NCBI GenBank assembly: GCA_037951105.1
Contig: JBAMJV010009815.1
Location: 1-64,000 of the forward strand
Reading direction: 5' to 3'
Length of the DNA: 64,000 nucleotides
From: Echinarachnius parma
Lineage: Eukaryota; Echinodermata; Echinoidea; Clypeasteroida; Echinarachniidae
Shown here piece after piece: positions 55,220 to 64,000 of this stretch. Numbering within the stretch: the stretch's first letter is position 1; each line of letters begins with the position of its first letter. Position numbers and translations under genes: made by a program. The notes below the pieces were generated by a model. It did no database searches and had not been told where the DNA came from. It saw nothing but the letters and a program-made list of their open reading frames with translations.

Positions 55220-57868
55220 AAATTAAATATTTGCAGGGGGCTCCTATTCTAATACCGTCCAGTACGTCCTCAGGAAGCACTGTGCCTAAAATGGCGCTTG
55301 TATCCGGCCGGTAACGATAATTTCACTAAGCCAACCGACCAAACGAGTCATTGATTGGCTCAAAACCGTCATGTGATTGCCATAACATTTTCTTATATAA
55401 CACGGAAGAGCCGCGATATATCGATATAGGAGAATTTTTGTCTAGACCTATGGCAAAAGTTGAAAGCGATGCTATCGATTGCAGGTGTTATATTACTCGC
55501 TGCAAGAGAGATTGTATTATGACATCACAATGAGAGAGAGAGCGGGGGATTCTATTATTATGTCACAATGACTTGTCAACATATCACTTCGAAAAGACAC
55601 ATGTTCTAATTGAGCTTAGAGATGCTGAAAGTGTAAAGATGTGCTAGTATTTTTATTTTACATAACATATGTTAGAGGCAAGTAACAGTACTGGGAAACG
55701 GCGCCCCACACAACAAATGAAAATATTCTTCTTCACCTCCCCTTTGAAAGAATATATCATAACTTAGATGTTAAAGGGATAGTTGAGTATTGTTCAAACT
55801 TAACTTTAGTAATAAAAACCTGCACCATTACGGTACAAAATAATAGTTATAATTTCACCATGCTCGAAAAGTATACACAATTACAAACGACTAAGTAAAA
55901 CCCCTGTTATTATTCAAAAAGATCCGTTACAACTCTCTAAAAAAATAATTGGTTTTAGCCATTTTTCATAAAAAATTGTGCATTTAATGTTTTGTTAAAA
56001 TAATGATTCAATATATCAACAACTTTTTAAAAACCTATTCAGATTTTTTTCAGAGTAGTCTTTAAGCATATTATAATTTTTTTCTAAAAAGTCAAAATAT
56101 CCCCTGGTGAATAATTTGTTCTGTCATTAAAATTGTATGTTCTTTCAAATTTGACAGTCAGTTTTTCGTTATCTCACAAAAACATATTTTATGAAGTGCC
56201 CCCCTATACCAACACTCAACTATCCCTTTAATGTGAACATTTGGAAAAAAACTAATTTGAAATTTACAGTGCAAGTCACCCTTGCGGCTGCTGGAAGATG
56301 TGATTTTCCAGCCAAAAAATGGCATCGTAGGGGAGCCTTATCCCGATCAGAGCATTTGTGACCGAGGCATATAAGCATGCATAGTTTAGGTTTTCCCGTC
56401 AATTTTCATATGTTTTTAATTAAATATTTTATCCCCCGAAATGTGGAATATGCATGATATATGCTCATTGAAATTTCGTGTTTAGTGGATCAATTTTGTG
56501 CTTACTGTAGGCTACATTACCGTCAATAACAATTCAAACACGTCGGTCACAGTCACTGATAACATGACGGCCAAAGCAATGGGAAATTGTTGATGTAAAT
56601 TTGATAAAACAAATACCGTACAGTCCGTACTTGATATCACATGTCTCTATGTGCACGTTGCAAAGTTAGAAGAATGGAACGCAACGGTGACACGAATTAC
56701 AAGTTAAATTTAACTAAGCTATACTGTATAGTGTACGGAGAAAAAAAAAAAAGAGCACTGTCGGCCATTGCGAGTTCGGACCTTGTGTTGTTGTTGCCTG
56801 CGTTGTCGGGTTGTCAGTGGTAGAGGCTTGCGTGGTCAGGGCCTGAGTGGTCTGATCTGGTGTGGTCGTAGTTGGCGTCGTTTGAGCTGGCGAAGTCGTA
56901 GGCGGAGCCTGTGTGGTCGAAGCCGGTGTGGTCGTAGACGGGGCCAGTGTGGTTGTGGCTACCGTGGTTGCCAACGGTGTAACTATAATAACGCAAAACC
57001 AAGTAATTTCAATTGAAATAATTAGATCTTCACTTATACGGTAATGTTCACTTTTTTTTTTTTACCGGAGTGAAAAATGATCTATTAACTGTGTTGACAT
57101 GTGCACAAAGTGGCAAATGGTTGATCAAATGTGTAATTCTCTAATATGATTTGTCCACTGAGTGGAGTGAATATTCCATGGTCAACGAGTGTCATGGTAT
57201 GACCGAGTAATTAGTGAAAATGAAAAGTTGATAAACGCTAAGCCTAACTTATCGCACTGACTTTGTACATAATTATGCACTAGAATATTACAAATATGAA
57301 CACTTCAATCATGCCTATCTTTATAACGGAAGAGAAATTTGGAAAACCGAAAGTTGTTCCATGCTTCTTTTTATGAGGTATTCGGGAACCGTTGTGCGTC
57401 TTGAGTGGATTTTGTCTTACTAAAATTATGTCAAAAAATAAGCCCCAAAATAAACAACATTTAGACATACAATACAAGCAGCGAATTTAGCTTCATGATG
57501 TCCGTTTCAATGAATATGGTGCACGCGGAAAATATGTGCAAGGTATTAAAGTGATCCCTGTAAAGTGTCTAACTCCACGAACATTTCTTGGAGCTTCCTC
57601 GTTTCTCTTCTACCGTGTTGTTTAGCTTATGGTAAGAGAAGAATACAATAGGTTTTTTTTCTTCAAAATGTTCTTTTAGTATTTAGATAATTATCATTGA
57701 TAATACTAGGGTCAAAAGCGTTGCCCAACGGTTTTGATAAAAAGTACGATTGCCGTAGCTAAACACGCCCGGCCGGCGCGCCACGCGATCCCGGTAGACA
57801 GGGCAGCGCAACGAGTCGATGTACCCGACTGTTGAGCCGAGCGCGCGCAAATTTTGTACCGTCTGTAT
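55220..57868. repeat. Array unit 4 (2649 bp)
   Basis: Same layout, with a short-form mucin-like exon. Confidence 0.93.
56782..56982 (-). CDS. Gene 3 mucin-like exon, array copy 4 (short form)
   Basis: 201 nt with one 17-residue repeat, same splice borders, frame open throughout. Confidence 0.65.
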
Positions 57869-60582
57869 AAATTAAATATTTGCAGGGGGCTCCTATTCTA
57901 ATACCGTCCAGTACGTCCTCAGGAAGCACTGTGCCTAAAATGGCGCTTGTATCCGGCCGGTAACGATAATTTCACTAAGCCAACCGACCAAACGAGTCAT
58001 TGATTGGCTCAAAACCGTCATGTGATTGCCATAACATTTTCTTATATAACACGGAAGAGCCGCGATATATCGATATAGGAGAATTTTTGTCTAGACCTAT
58101 GGCAAAAGTTGAAAGCGATGCTATCGATTGCAGGTGTTATATTACTCGCTGCAAGAGAGATTGTATTATGACATCACAATGAGAGAGAGAGCGGGGGATT
58201 CTATTATTATGTCACAATGACTTGTCAACATATCACTTCGAAAAGACACATGTTCTAATTGAGCTTAGAGATGCTGAAAGTGTAAAGATGTGCTAGTATT
58301 TTTATTTTACATAACATATGTTAGAGGCAAGTAACAGTACTGGGAAACGGCGCCCCACACAACAAATGAAAATATTCTTCTTCACCTCCCACTTGAAAGA
58401 ATATATCATAACTTAGATGTTAAAGGGATAGTTGAGTATTGGTCAAACTTAACTTTAGTAATAAAAACCTGCACCATTACGGTACAAAATAATAGTTATA
58501 ATTTCACCATGCTCGAAAAGTATACACAATTACAAACGACTAAGTAAAACCCCTGTTATTATTCAAAAAGATCCGTTACAACTCTCTAAAAAAATAATTG
58601 GTTTTAGCCATTTTTCATAAAAAATTGTGCATTTAATGTTTTGTTAAAATAATGATTCAATATATCAACAACTTTTTAAAAACCTATTCAGATTTTTTTC
58701 AGAGTAGTCTTTAAGCATATTATAATTTTTTTCTAAAAAGTCAAAATATCCCCTGGTGAATAATTTGTTGTGTCATTAAAATTGTATGTTCTTTCAAATT
58801 TGACAGTCAGTTTTTCGTTATCTCACAAAAACATATTTTATGAAGTGCCCCCCTATACCAACACTCAACTATCCCTTTAATGTGAACATTTGGAAAAAAA
58901 CTAATTTGAAATTTACAGTGCAAGTCACCCTTGCGGCTGCTGAAAGATGTGATTTTCCAGCCAAAAAATGGCATCGTAGGGGAGCCTTATCCCGATCAGA
59001 GCATTTGTGACCGAGGCATATAAGCATGCATAGTTTAGGTTTTCCCGTCAATTTTCATATGTTTTTAATTAAATATTTTATCCCCCGAAATGTGGAATAT
59101 GCATGATATATGCTCATTGAAATTTCGTGTTTAGTGGATCAATTTTGTGCTTACTGTAGGCTACATTACCGTCAATAACAATTCAAACACGTCGGTCACA
59201 GTCACTGAACACATGACGGCCAAAGCAATGGGAAATTGTTGATGTAAATTTGATAAAACAAATACCGTACAGTCCGTACTTGATATCACATGTCTCTATG
59301 TGCACGTTGCAAAGTTAGAAGAATGGAACGCAACGGTGACACGAATTACAAGTTAAATTTAACTAAGCTATACTGTATAGTGTACGGAGAAAAAAAAAAA
59401 AGAGCACTGTCGGCCATTGCGAGTTCGGACCTTGTGTTGTTGTTGCCTGCGTTGTCGGGTTGTCAGTGGTAGAGGCTTGCGTGGTCAGGGCCTGAGTGGT
59501 CTGATCTGGTGTGGTCGTAGTTGGCGTCGTTTGAGCTGGCGAAGTCGTAGGCGGAGCCTGTGTGGTCGTAGTTGGCGTCGTTTGAGCTGGCGAAGTCGTA
59601 GGCGGAGCCTGTGTGGTCGAAGCCGGTGTGGTCGTAGACGGGGCCAGTGTGGTTGTGGCTACCGTGGTTGCCAACGGTGTAACTATAATAACGCAAAACC
59701 AAGTAATTTCAATTGAAATAATTAGATCTTCACTTATACGGTAATGTTCACTTTTTTTTTTTTACCGGAGTGAAAAATGATCTATTAACTGTGTTGACAT
59801 GTGCACAAAGTGGCAAATGGTTGATCAAATGTGTAATTCTGTAATATGATTTGTCAACTGAGTGGAGTGAATATTCCATGGTCAACGAGTGTCATGGTAT
59901 GACCGAGTAATTAGTGAAAATGAAAAGTTGATAAACGCTAAGCCTAACTTATCGCACTGACTTTGTACATAATTATGCACTAGAATATTACAAATATGAA
60001 CACTTCAATCATGCCTATCTTTATAACGGAAGAGAAATTTGGAAAACCGAAAGTTGTTCCATGCTTCTCTTTATGATACAAATAGTATGAGGTATTCGGG
60101 AACCGTTGTGCGTCTTGAGTGGATTTTGTCTTACTAAAATTATGTCAAAAAATAAGCCCCAAAATAAACAACATTTAGACATACAATACAAACAGCGAAT
60201 TTAGCTTTATGATGTCCGTTTCAATGAATATGGTGCACGCGGAAAATATGTGCAAGGTATTAAAGTGATCCCTGTAAAGTGTCTAACTCCACGAACATTT
60301 CTTGGAGCTTCCTCGTTTCTCTTCTACCGTGTTGTTTAGCTTATGGTAAGAGAAGAATACAATAGGTTTTTTTTCTTCAAAATGTTCTTTTAGTATTTAG
60401 ATAATTATCATTGATAATACTAGGGTCAAAAGCGTTGCCCAACGGTTTTGATAAAAAGTACAATTGCCGTAGCTAAACACGCCCGGCCGGCGCGCCACGC
60501 GATCCCGGTAGACAGGGCAGCGCAACGAGTCGATGTACCCGACTGTTGAGCCGAGCGCGCGCAAATTTTGTACCGTCTGTAT
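57869..60582. repeat. Array unit 5 (2714 bp)
   Basis: Same layout, long-form exon. It shares several single-base variants with unit 4 (for example CGTGTTTAGTGGATC near 59124), so neighbouring units are closest relatives. Confidence 0.93.
59431..59682 (-). CDS. Gene 3 mucin-like exon, array copy 5
   Basis: 252 nt, two 17-residue repeats, same borders and phases, frame open. Confidence 0.65.
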
Positions 60583-63283
60583 AAATTAAATATTTGCAGG
60601 GGGCTCCTATTCTAATACCGTCCAGTACGTCCTCAGGAAGCACTGTGCCTAAAATGGCGCTTGTATCCGGCCGGTAACGATAATTTCACTAAGCCAACCG
60701 ACCAAACGAGTCATTGATTGGCTCAGAACCGTCATGTGATTGCCATAACATTTTCTTATATAACACGGAAGAGCCGCGATATATCGATATAGGAGAATTT
60801 TTGTCTAGACCTATGGCAAAAGTTGAAAGCGATGCTATCGATTGCAGGTGTTATATTACTCGCTGCAAGAGAGATTGTATTATGACATCACAATGAGAGA
60901 GAGAGCGGGGGATTCTATTATTATGTCACAATGACTTGTCAACATTTCACTTCGAAAATACACATGTTCTAATTGAGCTTAGAGATGCTGAAAGTGTAAA
61001 GATGTGCTAGTATTTTTATTTTACATAACATATGTTAGAGGCAAGTAACAGTACTGGGAAACGGCGCCCCACACAACAAATGAAAATATTCTTCTTCACC
61101 TCCCACTTGAAAGAATATATCATAACTTAGATGTTAAAGGGATAGTTGAGTATTGGTCAAACTTAACTTTAGTAATAAAAACCTGCACCATTACGGTACA
61201 AAATAATAGTTATAATTTCACCATGCTCGAAAAGTATACACAATTACAAACGACTAAGTAAAACCCCTGTTATTATTCAAAAAGATCCGTTACAACTCTC
61301 TAAAAAAATAATTGGTTTTAGCCATTTTTCATAAAAAATTGTGCATTTAATGTTTTGTTAAAATAATGATTCAATATATCAACAACTTTTTAAAAACCTA
61401 TTCAGATTTTTTTCAGAGTAGTCTTTAAGCATATTATAATTTTTTTCTAAAAAGTCAAAATATCCCCTGGTGAATAATTTGTTGTGTCATTAAAATTGTA
61501 TGTTCTTTCAAATTTGACAGTCAGTTTTTCGTTATCTCACAAAAACATATTTTATGAAGTGCCCCCCTATACCAACACTCAACTATCCCTTTAATGTGAA
61601 CATTTGGAAAAAAACTAATTTGAAATTTACAGTGCAAGTCACCCTTGCGGCTGCTGAAAGATGTGATTTTCCAGCCAAAAAATGGCATCGTAGGGGAGCC
61701 TTATCCCGATCAGAGCATTTGTGACCGAGGCATATAAGCATGCATAGTTTAGGTTTTCCCGTCAATTTTCATATGTTTTTAATTAAATATTTTATCCCCC
61801 GAAATGTGGAATATGCATGATATATGCTCATTGAAATTTCGTTTTTAGTGGATCAATTTTGTGCTTACTGTAGGCTACATTACCGTCAATAACAATTCAA
61901 ACACGTCGGTCACAGTCACTGAACACATGACGGCCAAAGCAATGGGAAATTGTTGATGTAAATTTGATAAAACAAATACCGTACAGTCCGTACTTGATAT
62001 CACATGTCTCTATGTGCACGTTGCAAAGTTAGAAGAATGGAACGCAACGGTGACACGAATTACAAGTTAAATTTAACTAAGCTATATTGTATAGTGTATG
62101 GAGAAGAAAAAAAAAAGAGCATTGTCGGCCATTGCGAGTTCGGACCTTGTGTTGTTGTTGCCTGCGTTGTCGGGTTGTCAGTGGTAGAGGCTTGCGTGGT
62201 CAGGGCCTGAGTGGTCTGATCTGGTGTGGTCGTAGTTGGCGTCGTTTGAGCTGGCGAAGTCGTAGGCGGAGCCTGTGTGGTCGTAGTTGGCGTCGTTTGA
62301 GCTGGCGAAATCGTAGGCGGAGCCTGTGTGGTCGAAGCCGGTGTGGTCGTAGACGGGGCCAGTGTGGTTGTGGCTACCGTGGTTGCCAACGGTGTAACTA
62401 TAATAACGCAAAACCAAGTAATTTCAATTGAAATAATTAGATCTTCACTTATACGGTAATGTTCACTTTTTTTTTTTTACCGGAGTGAAAAATGATCTAT
62501 TAACTGTTTTGACATGTGCACAAACTGGCAAATGGTTGATCAAATGTGTAATTCTCTAATATGATTTGTCCACTGAGTGGTGTGAATATTCCATGGTCAA
62601 CGAGTGTCATGGTATGACCGAGTAATTAGTGAAAATGAAAAGTTGATAAACGCTAAGCCTAACTTATCGCACTGACTTTGTACATAATTATGCACTAGAA
62701 TATTACAAATCTGAACACTTCAATCATGCCTATCTTTATAACGGAAGAGAAATTTGGAAAACCGAAAGTTGTTCCATGCTTCTTTTTATGAGGTATTCGG
62801 GAACCGTTGTGCGTCTTGAGTGGATTTTGTCTTACTAAAATTATGTCAAAAAATAAGCCCCAAAATAAACAACATTTAGACATACAATACAAACAGCGAA
62901 TTTAGCTTAATGATGTCCGTTTCAATGAACATGGTGCACGCGGAAAATATGTGCAAGGTATTAAAGTGATCCCTGTAAAGTGTCTAACTCCACGAACATT
63001 TCTTGGAGCTTCCTCGTTTCTCTTCTACCGTGTTGTTTAGCTTATGGTAAGAGAAGAATACAATAGGTTTTTTTTCTTCAAAATGTTCTTTTAGTATTTA
63101 GATAATTATCATTGATAATACTAGGGTCAAAAGCGTTGCCCAACGGTTTTGATAAAAAGTACAATTGCCGTAGCTAAACACGCCCGGCCGGCGCGCCACG
63201 CGATCCCGGTAGACAGGGCAGCGCAACGAGTCGATGTACCCGACTGTTGAGCCGAGCGCGCGCAAATTTTGTACCGTCTGTAT
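60583..63283. repeat. Array unit 6 (2701 bp)
   Basis: Same layout, long-form exon. It lacks the 14-bp block near its MITE fragment. Confidence 0.93.
62146..62397 (-). CDS. Gene 3 mucin-like exon, array copy 6
   Basis: 252 nt, two 17-residue repeats with one Thr-to-Ile change (QAPPTISPAQ), same borders and phases, frame open. Confidence 0.65.
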
Positions 63284-64000
63284 AAATTAAATATTTGCAG
63301 GGGGCTCCTATTCTAATACCGTCCAGTACGTCCTCAGGAAGCACTGTGCCTAAAATGGCGCTTGTATCCGGCCGGTAACGATAATTTCACTAAGCCAACC
63401 GACCAAACGAGTCATTGATTGGCTCAAAACCGTCATGTGATTGCCATAACATTTTCTTATATAACACGGAAGAGCCGCGATATATCGATATAGGAGAATT
63501 TTTGTCTAGACCTATGGCAAAAGTTGAAAGCGATGCTATCGATTGCAGGTGTTATATTACTCGCTGCAAGAGAGATTGTATTATGACATCACAATGAGAG
63601 AGAGAGCGGGGGATTCTATTATTATGTCACAATGACTTGTCAACATATCACTTCGAAAAGACACATGTTCTAATTGAGCTTAGAGATGCTGAAAGTGTAA
63701 AGATGTGCTAGTATTTTTATTTTACATAACATATGTTAGAGGCAAGTAACAGTACTGGGAAACGGCGCCCCACACAACAAATGAAAATATTCTTCTTCAC
63801 CTCCCACTTGAAAGAATATATCATAACTTAGATGTTAAAGGGATAGTTGAGTATTGGTCAAACTTAACTTTAGTAATAAAAACCTGCACCATTACGGTAC
63901 AAAATAATAGTTATAATTTCACCATGCTCGAAAAGTATACACAATTACAAACGACTAAGTAAAACCCCTGTTATTATTCAAAAAGATCCGTTACAACTCT
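63284..64000. repeat. Array unit 7, cut by the window edge
   Basis: The first 717 bp of a further unit, including the start of its TTAA MITE, so the array and gene 3 continue beyond the window. Confidence 0.93.

Overview
The window looks like non-coding-rich DNA from a marine invertebrate, most likely a deuterostome such as an echinoderm (hemichordate or lancelet not excluded). The reasons are AT-rich introns, abundant microsatellites, many foldback DNA elements, and short GC-richer exons coding C-type lectin-like, EGF and PAN/Apple modules bounded by phase-1 introns. The organism is inferred; no single marker names it.

Host genes. Three related secreted-protein genes lie on the minus strand. 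Gene 1 (15807 down to 8369) has four exons: signal peptide, first half of a C-type lectin-like domain (CTLD), second half of the CTLD, and a C-terminal six-cysteine PAN/Apple-like domain. It predicts 260 residues. Gene 2 (33805 down to 20643) has the same four-exon plan and predicts 252 residues; its last intron is about 11.5 kb and full of transposons. Gene 3 enters from beyond the right edge and ends at 42686. Its visible part is an array of Thr/Pro/Ser-rich (mucin-like) exons, a calcium-binding EGF domain on two exons, and a PAN-like last exon. Almost every junction is phase 1, so modules can be shuffled or multiplied without breaking frame. Decayed partial duplicates of a CTLD exon (about 9650-9747) and of the PAN exon (about 42448-42541) show recent exon turnover.

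Tandem array. From 47139 to the right edge, a 2.65-2.71 kb unit is repeated head to tail six full times plus part of a seventh, nearly identical, after a truncated copy at 46456-47138. Each complete unit holds one mucin-like exon on the minus strand that is phase 1 at both ends. The exon itself varies: a 51-bp (17-codon) internal repeat is present twice in copies 1, 2, 5 and 6 and once in copies 3 and 4. This looks like live expansion of a mucin-like stalk by exon duplication.

Mobile DNA. The large intron of gene 2 carries a Russian-doll structure. A Mutator-like element (21239-32231) has about 115-bp terminal inverted repeats and a perfect 9-bp target duplication. Inside it is a full-length PIF/Harbinger transposon (21775-27381) with a MADF-type protein gene on the plus strand and a DDE transposase on the minus strand broken by one in-frame stop. 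Next to that lies a 4.0-kb palindrome (27387-31387) made of two internally deleted Harbinger copies joined tail to tail. Elsewhere there are several MITE families: TTAA-flanked elements (2589, 4297, 5335, 18209, 38164, 38800 and one in every array unit), hAT-like foldbacks (4668, 7509, 41590), a TA-flanked mariner-like MITE (45426), and a 2.4-kb element with about 600-bp inverted arms (10895-13312). tRNA-like and SINE-like repeats lie near 33922-33994, 35000-35275 and 36185-36480. No rRNA, CRISPR or clear retroviral element was recognised.
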